A DNA stretch of 64,000 nucleotides from Rhodospirillaceae bacterium. Lineage in GTDB: Bacteria; Pseudomonadota; Alphaproteobacteria; Rhodospirillales; UBA2165. Numbering within the stretch: position 1 is the stretch's first letter; each line of letters begins with the position of its first letter. A program made the position numbers and the translations under genes. Of the stretch, positions 20,355 to 29,218 are shown in pieces. The stretch covers positions 51,953-115,952 of the forward strand of contig PBNV01000031.1 of assembly GCA_002723345.1 (NCBI GenBank), read 5' to 3'. Below the pieces are notes generated by a model. It did no database searches, was not told where the DNA came from, and saw nothing but the letters and a program-made list of their open reading frames with translations.

Positions 20355-21557
20355 CTATCGACCCGGCGAAATACCGTTGCGGGGCAGAAAAATAAAAATG
20401 CGCCCAGGCTGTTTCATTTTACCGGCTCCTTTCCGCGCTCGGTCTCCGGCACCCCAAAACAAATCACCTCGCACGATACCCTTAATAGCGCCGCCTGTAT
20501 CCTGAGCGATTACGAGGCGCCGCAACGGTGACCCTGGCACCAAGGGATCAGTGGTATCAAGCCATAAGGGCGCGCCAAGGGGAATATAGCGCCGGTCCAC
20601 AGCCATGCTGTGACCAGCCGTCAGAGGTACGCCTTGAGCACCGATAGGGCCTGCGCCTTCGATGACGCGAAAAAAGACATAAGACGGGTTTTTGTTCATA
20701 ACGGCCTGGGCTTCAGTGGGGTTGGCCACCAGCCAGGCACGAATGGACTGCAAAGACACGTTTTCCATCTTCAATGCGCCGCGAGCCACTAACTCCCTGC
20801 CGATTGCAAAATACGGCTGTCCATTTTTGCCCGCATATCCCATGCGTAAAATCTTTCCGCTGGGCAGTTTAACCAGCCCCGAACCTTGGATCTGAAGAAA
20901 GAAGGCATCCACCGGATCATCTACCCAAACAAGTTCTAGACCTTTTCCGCTAAGTGCGCCGCTTTCAATCTCCGCCCTTTTTGCATAAGGCACAAGCTTA
21001 TTAGCCCAAAGGCGGCCGGTAATCTGTTCGCCCTTAAGCGCTTTGTCAAAATCCCCCAGCTGGACTGTCACCAGATCGTTAGGTTTTTTATAAAGCGGCA
21101 CAGAATAGCGCGGTGTTTTTTTTAGAGACCCGTGCAAAAGGGGTTCGAAATACCCAGTAAAGAGACCGTCCGGATTTCCCCGGTCAGTCACCTGATAGGC
21201 TGAAAACCAATTTTCGAAAAATCGCCGCGCCAAAGCCGGAGAAACGTTGCGCCCGAGCTGCACCGCCAACCGGCACACGGCCTGCCAATGATGAACCTGA
21301 CCCGCGATGGGGGCGCCAGAAAGCATCACCCGGAATGGGGGTGCCTTATTGATCCGACTGCAGGACAACAGGAAGGCCCTCAGCGCTGCAGTCTCACGGC
21401 CATCGCCCCAACCGGGCAAAGAACGAATGGAAACAGGGTAAAAGGAGGCTGCCAGACCTTGAGATGGCGCAAGACTATTTTCAGGGCTAGTTGCAGGACT
21501 AAAGACTGGGGAAATCTGCGCGCAATTCACCAGTGTAAACAAGACGAAAATGAGCAA
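20355..21557 (-). CDS. mltA: Membrane-bound lytic murein transglycosylase A
   Basis: Peptidoglycan lytic transglycosylase that cleaves glycan strands to anhydromuropeptides, the substrates AmpG imports. The mature part has the MltA domain with DGLFTGYFEPLLHGS, ELVWVDDPVDAFFLQIQGSG, and the C-terminal 3D domain (LWLDTTDPL, VIAQDTGGAIKGIVRGDLFWG) with catalytic Asp residues. A hydrophobic segment ending LVNC looks like a lipobox. The start is uncertain: TTG 21557 (400 residues) just clears the Tim44-domain gene but leaves an uncharged signal n-region; ATG 21674 adds an Arg-rich N-terminus but overlaps the upstream gene by 95 bp. Confidence 0.92.
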   Translation of the reverse strand: MLIFVLFTLVNCAQISPVFSPATSPENSLAPSQGLAASFYPVSIRSLPGWGDGRETAALRAFLLSCSRINKAPPFRVMLSGAPIAGQVHHWQAVCRLAVQLGRNVSPALARRFFENWFSAYQVTDRGNPDGLFTGYFEPLLHGSLKKTPRYSVPLYKKPNDLVTVQLGDFDKALKGEQITGRLWANKLVPYAKRAEIESGALSGKGLELVWVDDPVDAFFLQIQGSGLVKLPSGKILRMGYAGKNGQPYFAIGRELVARGALKMENVSLQSIRAWLVANPTEAQAVMNKNPSYVFFRVIEGAGPIGAQGVPLTAGHSMAVDRRYIPLGAPLWLDTTDPLVPGSPLRRLVIAQDTGGAIKGIVRGDLFWGAGDRARKGAGKMKQPGRIFIFLPRNGISPGR

Positions 21558-21579
21558 ATACGGCCGGGATAGGCAGCGG

Positions 21580-22272
21580 CTATTCGAGGCTACGGGTCGC
21601 CACCAATTCCCAATTAGGATCCGACGTCTGCGTATCCCGGGCAAATGTCCAGATATCGGTAATTTCCGAAACATGATCTGGATCCCCATCCACCACCTCG
21701 CCTTTCGCGTCACGGGTTACATTTATTTGCTCTGAAACAATCTTTATCGTCACGTGCGCCGATGCTCCGTCCATATAAGCCTCAATAGGTTCAGCAGAAG
21801 CGATCCGTATCAGCGTGTTTTCCAACTTTTCACTGGCATCCTCCCGGCTAGTAATCGCCGACAGAAAATTGGCATAGACTCCCTCACTGAGGAGAGATCT
21901 CAGAAGTTCTCGGTCCCCTTCCGCAAAGGCCTGTATGATCATTTCAAAAGCCGTGCGAGCGCCTGCAAGAAACTCTGTTCGGTCAAAATCTGGGGCCGCA
22001 ATCTGAATTTGGGTAAACCCGGCATCAATGGGAGTTTCTTTTGGAGACGGTTCCGACTCATCCAGTTTGTCATCCACCGCAGGAGTGGTCTCCGCCTGTT
22101 CAGGCAACGAGATAACATGGTCATCACGTTGGGGAGACCTGCTACCGCGGACTCCGTCCTCTGGACGGCCATGATCTCTGTGGCGCCCCAAGACACCGCG
22201 CAATCGCAGGATTAGGAACGCCGCAATCATCGCGAAAAGTACGATGTCAATAAACTGGAAGCCTTCTCCCAT
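21580..22272 (-). CDS. Tim44-like domain protein, membrane-anchored
   Basis: 230-residue protein with one N-terminal membrane helix (FIDIVLFAMIAAFLILRLRGVLG, about residues 6-28), a charged, Pro-rich linker (about 30-80) and a C-terminal Tim44-like domain (EFLAGARTAFEMIIQAFAEGDRELLRSLL onward). Mitochondrial Tim44 tethers the import Hsp70; bacterial members bind membranes and their role is not settled. ATG 22272 is chosen over TTG 22290 because a GGAAA sequence precedes it. mltA follows immediately, and fxsA/secB diverge upstream; the Tim44-FxsA-SecB neighbourhood is common in alphaproteobacteria. Confidence 0.88.
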   Translation of the reverse strand: MGEGFQFIDIVLFAMIAAFLILRLRGVLGRHRDHGRPEDGVRGSRSPQRDDHVISLPEQAETTPAVDDKLDESEPSPKETPIDAGFTQIQIAAPDFDRTEFLAGARTAFEMIIQAFAEGDRELLRSLLSEGVYANFLSAITSREDASEKLENTLIRIASAEPIEAYMDGASAHVTIKIVSEQINVTRDAKGEVVDGDPDHVSEITDIWTFARDTQTSDPNWELVATRSLE

Positions 22273-22531
22273 GTGTTTTCCGATTTCCAAACCTTCGATT
22301 ACTTACAGACACCCAACGAGCGTGACACTCGCACATTAGACCTAAGCCCGCTTTCGGTCCAGACACAGCGTGAGTAAAAACGAGATTACACCGGACGAAC
22401 TAACTGGCGAACTTCAATATAACAAACTAAAGTCTAAATAGATTGTTTACCTCTATCTAACAAGCGGTGTAGCCGAGATATTTTCTTCCTGGGGCTGAAA
22501 CGTATTTCAAAACACCAAAGGCCGAGTCGAA

Positions 22532-23071
22532 ATGACCTATATTCTTTTTGCGCTTTTCATCGGTGTCCCGATTTTGGAGATCAGTGTGTTCATCTCTGTC
22601 GGGGAAGAAATCGGTCTTAATTGGACATTGGTGATTGTTATCCTAACAGCTGTAGTTGGTACCTGGATGATAAAACGCCAGGGCCTGAAAACCCTGTACC
22701 GGCTCCAGGACCAACTTGATCGGGGCCAGCTGCCCGTGCGAGAGGTCTTTGATGCGTTTTTCTTGCTTCTCGCGGGCGCCCTACTGTTGATACCAGGCTT
22801 CGTCACGGATGGAGTAGGGTTCTTGCTCTTAATGTCGCCCTTCCGAAGCCTGCTGCAGGCCAACATCGGCCGACTGGTTAGCGCCCGCCGACACTCTTAT
22901 GAACCGAGAGCACGGGATATGGGTGATTTTCATGAACCTTTTAGCAAGGATGTCGAGCGTAATGTACACGGGCCTGTCATTGATGGCGAATTCAAAGACC
23001 TCACGGGGCATGATAATACAGAGAAACCAAAAGTAGCGCCGGACTCCGTTGTGCGACGCATTGATAAGTGA
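22532..23071 (+). CDS. fxsA: FxsA family membrane protein
   Basis: 179-residue FxsA homologue. Three hydrophobic segments (about residues 1-18, 25-46 and 75-98) and the internal GVPILEISVFISVGEEIGLNWTL and FLLLAGALLLIPGFVTDGVGFLL stretches are the family pattern. The ~65-residue hydrophilic tail is acidic and ends in RRIDK. In E. coli, FxsA overproduction relieves F-plasmid exclusion of phage T7; its normal role is unknown. It is divergent from the Tim44-domain gene (259-bp gap) and lies 51 bp ahead of secB. Confidence 0.92.
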   Translation: MTYILFALFIGVPILEISVFISVGEEIGLNWTLVIVILTAVVGTWMIKRQGLKTLYRLQDQLDRGQLPVREVFDAFFLLLAGALLLIPGFVTDGVGFLLLMSPFRSLLQANIGRLVSARRHSYEPRARDMGDFHEPFSKDVERNVHGPVIDGEFKDLTGHDNTEKPKVAPDSVVRRIDK

Positions 23072-23122
23072 TACGCAACTCAACTGACAAGATGTTAGGT
23101 TTACGGCATTGAGGAATAAAAT

Positions 23123-23665
23123 ATGGCAGAGGACGAGTTAGACGATATCATCCCGGCAGAGCGATTCACATCGGAGCCCGACAACGGGAATGAGAGTGCA
23201 AAAGCTCCGCCTCTGATGATCAATGGTCAATATGTAAAAGACCTATCTTTCGAAGCGCCCAACGCGCCGGAAATCTTCAACCTGATGCAGGGCGAGGTAC
23301 CAGCTATCCAAGTCGATATCGACGTAGAAGCCGAACCCAAGGGCGATAATCTCTTCGAGGTGGCCCTAACCGTGCGGGCGGAAGCCAAACTAAAAGACGA
23401 GCTAGCTTACCTGTGCGAAGTCGAATATGCAGGTTTGTTTACCCTCAACGTGCCAGAGGATCAACTCGGCCCGGTGCTGTTAATCGAGTGCCCGTTGATC
23501 GTCTTCCCGTTCCTCCGGCGTATTATTTCGGATGTTACTGGGGACGGCGGCTTTGCGCCACTTATGCTGGCGCCCATCGACTTTGCTGCTCTTTATCAAC
23601 AACGGATGATGGCCGCCCAGGATGCCAAACAGCCCAAAGATGACCGTGATAAATCAGACACATAA
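23123..23665 (+). CDS. secB: Protein-export chaperone SecB
   Basis: Cytosolic homotetrameric chaperone that holds preproteins unfolded and hands them to SecA. 180 residues, slightly longer than E. coli SecB because of an acidic N-terminal extension of ~30 residues. The core has QYVKDLSFEAPNAPEIF (about 35-51), VDIDVEAEP, the conserved VEYAGLFTL strand and the C-terminal LLIECPLIVFPFLRRIISDVTGDGGF (about 113-138), which contributes to peptide and SecA binding. A GAGG ribosome-binding site precedes the ATG. The usual next gene, dnaQ, is displaced by an accessory module. Confidence 0.97.
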   Translation: MAEDELDDIIPAERFTSEPDNGNESAKAPPLMINGQYVKDLSFEAPNAPEIFNLMQGEVPAIQVDIDVEAEPKGDNLFEVALTVRAEAKLKDELAYLCEVEYAGLFTLNVPEDQLGPVLLIECPLIVFPFLRRIISDVTGDGGFAPLMLAPIDFAALYQQRMMAAQDAKQPKDDRDKSDT

Positions 23666-23704
23666 TTTGTATTGGTTTCGGAAAACTAATAGCGGAAGTT
23701 GAAT

Positions 23705-24550
23705 ATGGCAGATGACACGCTGATCTGGCCCTCAAAATTGCACCATTTGTGTATAACAACCGGCCAACGGTCTAAAATGATTGAGTGGTACCGGGACACA
23801 ATGGGCCTAACGCCAGAAGACACCGACAACGGTATGACATGGATGAAGGGTAGCCAGCGGAACTTATTGCTTCAGGATGGCGAGGCGGGCGAAGCAGCGT
23901 TTATTGGAATAGCGGTTGCGAACACGGCTCACCTCGAGCGCTTACGGATCCATGTTGAGGCGGAGAATATTCCGACTCACCCGCTTACCTCGCCAATGTT
24001 TCGAGACAGCAGCTTCGCCATTACTGATCCCGACGGACACCGGGTTCTTTTTGGTCTCCCTAAAAATTCTCTGGGCTCTCTAGATCCCAAACCAGGGTGT
24101 CTGCAGCATGTTGTATTTGCTACCACAAATTTGGAGCGGATTGTGTCTTTCTACACGGACAAACTTGGTTGTAAGATTTCCGATATTGTGCGCGAAGAGG
24201 ACACTGGGGACCAGACAGCCTGTTTTCTACGAACTGATGAGATGCACCACACCCTCGCTTTTTTCCGTGCCCCGGCAATAAAACTCGATCACTTCGCCCA
24301 CGAAGCGACTTGCTGGAACGACATCCGAGACTGGGGCGATCACTTTGCGTCTCACCACGTAGAAATCGTATGGGGCGCCGGGCGCCACGGCGCGGGCAAC
24401 AACTTATTTATTTTTGTCAGAGATCCCGATGAGAATAATGTGGAAATATCTGCCGAGTTGGAAACCCTCACTTTTGATCAAAAACCGCGGTATTGGCCCC
24501 ATAACAACCGGGCCCTAAACCTCTGGGGACACGCCTGGCTGCGCTCTTAA
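23705..24550 (+). CDS. VOC-superfamily protein, probable extradiol-type dioxygenase
   Basis: 281-residue protein with two vicinal-oxygen-chelate modules (about residues 10-118 and 131-250). The C-terminal module keeps a likely 2-His-1-Glu Fe(II) triad, His135 (LQHVVF), His196 (LDHFAHEA) and Glu247 (NNVEIS), plus a GRHGAGN loop typical of type I ring-cleavage enzymes. The N-terminal module has no full triad, as in BphC-type dioxygenases. The substrate is unknown: a catechol-like aromatic is the family expectation. ATG 23705 has GGAAG 8 bp upstream. Its 3' end overlaps the convergent FAD gene by 4 bp; it is probably part of the same accessory module. Confidence 0.85.
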   Translation: MADDTLIWPSKLHHLCITTGQRSKMIEWYRDTMGLTPEDTDNGMTWMKGSQRNLLLQDGEAGEAAFIGIAVANTAHLERLRIHVEAENIPTHPLTSPMFRDSSFAITDPDGHRVLFGLPKNSLGSLDPKPGCLQHVVFATTNLERIVSFYTDKLGCKISDIVREEDTGDQTACFLRTDEMHHTLAFFRAPAIKLDHFAHEATCWNDIRDWGDHFASHHVEIVWGAGRHGAGNNLFIFVRDPDENNVEISAELETLTFDQKPRYWPHNNRALNLWGHAWLRS

Positions 24551-25992
24551 GACGCATTTAATGCCGCTAAAACATCCGGCATAATTTTATGGATCTGATA
24601 GCTAATAGCCGGCACGGACCCTGACTCCATAAAAGTACCGCGCGTGAGCGGCCCAATAATCCGAAGGGCCGCCTGAGGCTCTCCGGATGCCGAGATAGCG
24701 CGGCATTCACGATCAACCAGGAATCCATGTCCGGTGGGATGCGGGATGGCAGCCCCCGTGAATGCCAATTGCTCCATAATGGGATTTCCACTGTCATCCG
24801 GACTAGTGTTTAGACCGGTGCAATTGATCACGGCTCCATAGTTTTTCTCCCATGTGACGTCCTGAGCTCGTGAGCGAAAAGTCACGGCGACACCGCCACC
24901 CTCGGACCTGCGAGCAGACGTGATCCTTGCAGCCGAAATAGTTAAGCGCCCGGCCTTTTGGTAATCATCCAAGACCGCCTGGACTTGCGGGGCAATCCGG
25001 AAACGCCGGGTTTCATACCAAGATTTTAAATGTCGACGAAAACGCTGCTGTTCGGCGAGTGGCAAGTCAGTCCACAACGTCCGGACAGCATCCCGAAGAT
25101 CGTCAAAAGCGCCATGCCACGTTTTGCCCTCTGCCGCCCGATCTACGATATCACGCCGCAAACATCGTAGAATGTCCGCCACATTGGTTAGCGCACCATG
25201 CTTCTTTATGAACCGTGGTGGCTTCTGCAGAAAGCGCTCCCACATAGTTTCTTTATCTGGCATCGGGTTTTGATCCATCGGCAGGAGGCCGGTACGCGAA
25301 ACCGCATCAATGGGACCGGTATGTCCATGAAACGCCAGGGCGGTGATCACGTCGGCAGCGGTCAAGCCAGTCCCAAGAACAAGGATTGGCGCATCCGGTA
25401 CCAGTGCCGCCAGCCGGTCCAAATCCCAAGGATTGGGAAAAAATCCGGACTGAAGACGCACGTCTCCTTGAAACGTTTTCGGAACCGCCGGCATTTCATT
25501 ACTCGTTGCGAGCACAGCGAGGCGGGCAGTCAACTGCTGGCCCTTATCCAGAGTAACCATTGAGAAGTCGTGCCCAGTAACAAGTGACATAGCGCGGGCA
25601 TGAATATGGATGAGGTCGGTACCGGTGCCGTTCACAGCCTGATGACCCTGAAACAACTCAGCCATGTAGCGGCCAAAATCAGCACGACGGGCAAAAAATA
25701 CCCCAGAGCCAGCCCATCCCTTAAAATCCGCTTCCAATATCCCCTCGCGTTGAAGCCAATCGTGAAAATCATTGGGCCGGTCGGGCATAACAATATGAAC
25801 AGCGTCGGGGCCATTCAGCCGATAGTCCGGATGCACAGCGCTGTAAGCGACGCCTTTGCCCACTTCGTCGCGGGGCTCAATCACACCGACAGAAAGAGCG
25901 CGTCGAGCCTCTCGACTCAAACGAACAGCCAACGCGGCGCCGCTATAGCCGCCTCCAATGATCAGCACATCAAATGCGTGGGAAAAGGGCAT
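24547..25992 (-). CDS. FAD/NAD(P)-binding protein (FAD_NAD_binding_9 type)
   Basis: 481-residue flavoprotein. The N-terminal FAD-binding Rossmann motif is VLIIGGGYSGAALA (about residues 9-22), followed by GVAYSAVHPDYRLNGPD, a hallmark of the FAD_NAD_binding_9 group. A second Rossmann motif, VLGTGLTAADVITAL, near residue 205 probably binds NAD(P)H, and the late INCTGLN motif fits flavin monooxygenase-like folds. ATG 25992 is used because it lies 13 bp after the TauD-like stop. It is likely co-transcribed with the TauD-like gene; together they suggest oxidation of a small organic compound. The reaction is not known. Confidence 0.82.
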   Translation of the reverse strand: MPFSHAFDVLIIGGGYSGAALAVRLSREARRALSVGVIEPRDEVGKGVAYSAVHPDYRLNGPDAVHIVMPDRPNDFHDWLQREGILEADFKGWAGSGVFFARRADFGRYMAELFQGHQAVNGTGTDLIHIHARAMSLVTGHDFSMVTLDKGQQLTARLAVLATSNEMPAVPKTFQGDVRLQSGFFPNPWDLDRLAALVPDAPILVLGTGLTAADVITALAFHGHTGPIDAVSRTGLLPMDQNPMPDKETMWERFLQKPPRFIKKHGALTNVADILRCLRRDIVDRAAEGKTWHGAFDDLRDAVRTLWTDLPLAEQQRFRRHLKSWYETRRFRIAPQVQAVLDDYQKAGRLTISAARITSARRSEGGGVAVTFRSRAQDVTWEKNYGAVINCTGLNTSPDDSGNPIMEQLAFTGAAIPHPTGHGFLVDRECRAISASGEPQAALRIIGPLTRGTFMESGSVPAISYQIHKIMPDVLAALNAS

Positions 25993-26005
25993 TTTAATAA
26001 AACGT

Positions 26006-27076
26006 TCAGCCGCCACCTTCTACATAATCTAATCGCAAACGTTCCGTCATGCCGGCCACCCGAACACCCTCTTTCCAATTTTCGAAATAAGGGGCGCGTG
26101 GCCGGCAATCAGGCACAGAGAGCCAGAGCCGCCATAGATGCCGACGACGGTTGATGTCGGGCCAATCTTCATAGGCTGTCCGAGTGTGCATGGTTACAGC
26201 GCTGTTAAGCAACTGGATATCACCCTCTTCAAAAACAATTTCTGCATGCATGTCCTCGCAAATATCCTCCCAGACCTCGATAGCCTCGACCTGTTCTGGA
26301 GTGATGTCGGGTGTGTCCGGAAGAAGGTGTCCTTTTTCAATGTGTTTTGGACCACAGGACGCACAAAGATAACCGTCCATAAAATTTAGGATGGGAGATG
26401 TATACCAAGACTGTTGACCGGGGCCGATCTCGCCATGGCGTGTCCAATAAAAGGGTTGTGACAATACTGTGACCAGGTCAGGACGCCGGACTAGCATCGC
26501 ATTATAGACGGCGATTGAACTGGCGAGTTTGGATTTTCCGCCAAAGCGCGCAGTTTGCAGACATAAAAGACAAACAACGTCGCATTGGTCCACATGGTAA
26601 TCCATAGTCACATTTGTTTGATACCCCCGGTGATTAGGTTTATCCCATTCCTTACCAGCATCTAACACGTGACCGATCATATCTCCCTCACCGTTATTGG
26701 AGAGAGCGCAACCCAAATGCCGGCCCATAGCCCAGTAAGCTATCATAAGATCTAGCCGGTCCCACTCGGTTACTGGCAAGCCCCTGAGTACAGTCACCCC
26801 AACTCCATCCACTAGCATTTGACGCACGCGGTCCATAACGCCGGTAAATCGTCCGATCGGCATGTCATCTCTCGTGAAATTGAGAAGTGCGCTCGGGTTT
26901 CCTTCAATTTTCGGACGAAGCTGGTCTGCAAGATACTTTAAATCGTCCAGCGGGCCGTGATCTAACTCAATTATCCAAGAGGTATCCGCTTCCAACGCTT
27001 TTCCGGTCCAGGCGGCTGGGTCGATAACCGGTTTCCCTACAGTAGCATACGAGCGGAAGCGTGATTTTTGGTCCAT
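26006..27076 (-). CDS. TauD/TfdA-like Fe(II)/2-oxoglutarate-dependent dioxygenase
   Basis: 356-residue double-stranded beta-helix oxygenase. The iron-binding facial triad is visible as His161-x-Asp163 (MDYHVDQCD) and His297 (VTMHTRTAYED), with a 2-oxoglutarate-binding Arg in NRRRHLWRLWL (about 309-319). The TauD/TfdA fold is clear, but the substrate class (taurine, phenoxyacetate, carnitine-like or other) cannot be read from the sequence; no sulfonate transport genes are nearby. It is first in a minus-strand pair with the FAD protein and is divergent from a MarR regulator, which probably controls it. Confidence 0.88.
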   Translation of the reverse strand: MDQKSRFRSYATVGKPVIDPAAWTGKALEADTSWIIELDHGPLDDLKYLADQLRPKIEGNPSALLNFTRDDMPIGRFTGVMDRVRQMLVDGVGVTVLRGLPVTEWDRLDLMIAYWAMGRHLGCALSNNGEGDMIGHVLDAGKEWDKPNHRGYQTNVTMDYHVDQCDVVCLLCLQTARFGGKSKLASSIAVYNAMLVRRPDLVTVLSQPFYWTRHGEIGPGQQSWYTSPILNFMDGYLCASCGPKHIEKGHLLPDTPDITPEQVEAIEVWEDICEDMHAEIVFEEGDIQLLNSAVTMHTRTAYEDWPDINRRRHLWRLWLSVPDCRPRAPYFENWKEGVRVAGMTERLRLDYVEGGG

Positions 27077-27254
27077 GAGCTAATTCTTCCAACGAGACCA
27101 AATTAAATAGGTAATTCCTGAATAATCTGGAATGAAAACATCTGTGTACGGCACTGTCGCATAAAGGGCCACTTATCAACGGCACCTAAGCACGCCCCTT
27201 CTTGTGCCGCGAATTTTTATTAATCTCTACTTTACAGGGATCAGTTCGTATGTA

Positions 27255-27276
27255 CGCTTACGACTTAAGTCAAGCG
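27255..27276. promoter_or_regulatory. Palindromic candidate MarR operator
   Basis: GACTTAAGTC (27262-27271) is a perfect 10-bp palindrome. It is flanked by CGCTT (27255-27259) on the left and its complement AAGCG (27272-27276) on the right, so the arms extend to 10 bases each with a 2-base offset. It lies in the 235-bp divergent gap, 36 bp before marR. This is the size and position expected for a MarR dimer site; binding is inferred. Confidence 0.5.
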
Positions 27277-27311
27277 AAAACACCGAACCGTAACCTTATT
27301 GGGATCTAGAT

Positions 27312-27803
27312 ATGTCAAATGAAACAGAATTTGATACGGATAAACTCGGAGGCTTGTATGATCGGCCAGGATTTATGCTGCGAAGATGTCTTCAAGCTAA
27401 TGGTTCACTTTTTGAAAAAAACTGCCGGGTTCTGGGCCTAACCCAAGGCCAATATGATGTGCTGCATATCCTTAAGCATTTAGGCACGATCGACCAAGAT
27501 AAACTGGCTCAGGCCCTTGGCCTGGACCGAGCTACTACTGGCGCGATTGCTGCAGGACTAGAGCGGAAAAATCTTATAAAACGCAGCATCAAGGCAACGG
27601 ACAGACGCAAAAGGGTTATTACGTTAACGGACGGCGGTACCAACCTGTTTTTTTCAGCAGAAACGGCAGCTATTGAAGCGCGTCAAGCCTTCTTTTCCAA
27701 ATTAACATTAGAAGAACAAAGGACCTTTATGAACCTCTTGCGTAAAATCGCTTTTACCACTAGCTCCCATATCAAAGCGCAGCTGAAAACGGATTGGAAA
27801 TAA
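27312..27803 (+). CDS. MarR-family transcriptional regulator
   Basis: 163-residue winged-helix regulator. The DNA-binding core runs from LTQGQYDVLHILKHLGTIDQDKLAQALGLDRATTGAIAAGLERKNLIKR (about residues 35-83) with the wing ATDRRKRVITLTDGG (about 86-100), a typical MarR pattern. The flanking helices would form the dimer interface. MarR proteins often repress divergent catabolic genes and release DNA on binding an aromatic ligand. Here the divergent TauD-like/FAD pair is the obvious target, with a palindrome in the shared gap. The ligand is unknown. Confidence 0.92.
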   Translation: MSNETEFDTDKLGGLYDRPGFMLRRCLQANGSLFEKNCRVLGLTQGQYDVLHILKHLGTIDQDKLAQALGLDRATTGAIAAGLERKNLIKRSIKATDRRKRVITLTDGGTNLFFSAETAAIEARQAFFSKLTLEEQRTFMNLLRKIAFTTSSHIKAQLKTDWK

Positions 27804-27907
27804 CGTAACACCTAAGTTTAAACACTTACTCATCCGACGTTTACAATGGGCTGACCGACATAAAATAGAAAACGAGAGAAACACTTACGGGCGCCCATCA
27901 CCATGCG

Positions 27908-28576
27908 TCAAGACAGCCAAATCGGATTTTTCAATTTCTCAACAAAAGCCTTATGAGCCGCCAACTCTTCGTCGCTGACCGCATAGGGACGTGGCTCTCG
28001 ACGCTCCGCATCTCGGGCGGCGACGGGCGCAGACACTTTATCGGCTGCGAGCCCAAAATCCGGCTGGCGGCCACCAATGAGCTCAAGATAAACCTCGGCT
28101 AGCAACTGAGCGTCCAAAAGTGCGCCATGCAGAGAGCGTGACGAATTATCGATACCGAAACGTTTACAGAGAGCGTCCAAACTCGCTGGCGCCCCCGGGA
28201 ACTGCTCACGCGCTAGACGCACCGTGTCAACAGCTCGAGCCATTTGAAGTTGCGTCTGACCCAGAAGATTAAGTTCCGCGTTGATAAAGCGCATATCAAA
28301 ATCGGCATTGTGAATTATCAGAGGCGCGTCACTTATAAATTCAATAAAATCCGCCATTACATCTGACATAACTGGCTGATCAGCGAGAAATTCATCCGAT
28401 AGGCCGTGGACACGAAAGGCCTCATCGGGCATCGGACGCTGAGGATTTACATATTGGTGAAAGGATTTTCCAGTCGCCACGTGATTGACCAACTCCACAC
28501 AACCGATTTCCACGATGCGGTCGCCGATTGACGGATTGAGCCCGGTAGTTTCAGTATCCAGTACAACTTCACGCAT
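27908..28576 (-). CDS. dnaQ: DNA polymerase III epsilon subunit (3'-5' exonuclease)
   Basis: Proofreading exonuclease of the replicative polymerase. 222 residues, slightly short of the E. coli protein. The DEDD family motifs are present: Exo I VLDTETTGLNP (about residues 4-14), Exo II IIHNADFDMRFINAE, and Exo III SLHGALLDAQLLAEVYLEL with the catalytic His. The C-terminal tail that binds the polymerase alpha subunit is short. ATG 28576 gives the standard MREVVLDTETTG start, with GAGAAG just upstream; ATG 28579 is adjacent. It is the last gene of the ppsR-maf-aroE-coaE-dnaQ operon. Confidence 0.96.
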   Translation of the reverse strand: MREVVLDTETTGLNPSIGDRIVEIGCVELVNHVATGKSFHQYVNPQRPMPDEAFRVHGLSDEFLADQPVMSDVMADFIEFISDAPLIIHNADFDMRFINAELNLLGQTQLQMARAVDTVRLAREQFPGAPASLDALCKRFGIDNSSRSLHGALLDAQLLAEVYLELIGGRQPDFGLAADKVSAPVAARDAERREPRPYAVSDEELAAHKAFVEKLKNPIWLS

Positions 28577-28624
28577 CATGCTTCTCAGCAATAAGGAGCA
28601 AGAACAAATATTGTAATCGAGATC

Positions 28625-29215
28625 TTAACATCTAGTCGTTACCTTGATGATTTCCCTAATGGAAATTAAGGCCATGCGCCTGCCAAGGCCAGTTGGGATG
28701 ACAAAATCCGCACGACGCCGCTTTTCCAAATCCGGCATTTGCCGAGCGAGAATACTGGAGAATTTCTCCTCAGACATACCCGACCGGCTAAGCACGCGCA
28801 AGCTTTGCAAGTAAAACGGCGCGGAAACAACAGCCACAGCATCACAAGTCGAGTCGGCGCCTGTTTCAAATAACAAAGGTATATCCAGAACGACCAACCG
28901 CCGACGCTGCCCAGCAGACACACGAAGAAACGCCGTCTGTCTTTTCCGGACCAAAGGGTGAAGAATACTCTCCAACCAGCCCAACGCTTGCGGATCATTA
29001 AACACTATTTTTCCGAGTGTCTCTCGATCAATGCCATCATCACGCACCGTCGCCGGAAATAAATTGCCTACGGCAGGGACAGCCGCACCACCACGGCCAA
29101 GAAGCTGATGCACGCTAGCATCGGCATCATAAACAGGCACTTTATGACAGCGAAACATGGCCGCGGCAGTGGTTTTACCCATTCCGATTGAACCAGTCAG
29201 GCCAAGCACGAACAC
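28625..29215 (-). CDS. coaE: Dephospho-CoA kinase
   Basis: Last enzyme of coenzyme A synthesis, phosphorylating the 3'-hydroxyl of dephospho-CoA. 196 residues, the normal length. The P-loop GLTGSIGMGKTTAA (about residues 5-18), the D-AD motif YDADASVHQLL (about 32-42) and the lid/CoA region (VVLDIPLLFETG and SRSGMSEEKFSSILARQM) are all seen. It starts with GTG 29215, only 3 bp after the aroE stop, so the two are translationally coupled. Confidence 0.96.
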   Translation of the reverse strand: MFVLGLTGSIGMGKTTAAAMFRCHKVPVYDADASVHQLLGRGGAAVPAVGNLFPATVRDDGIDRETLGKIVFNDPQALGWLESILHPLVRKRQTAFLRVSAGQRRRLVVLDIPLLFETGADSTCDAVAVVSAPFYLQSLRVLSRSGMSEEKFSSILARQMPDLEKRRRADFVIPTGLGRRMALISIREIIKVTTRC

Positions 29216-29218
29216 GGT

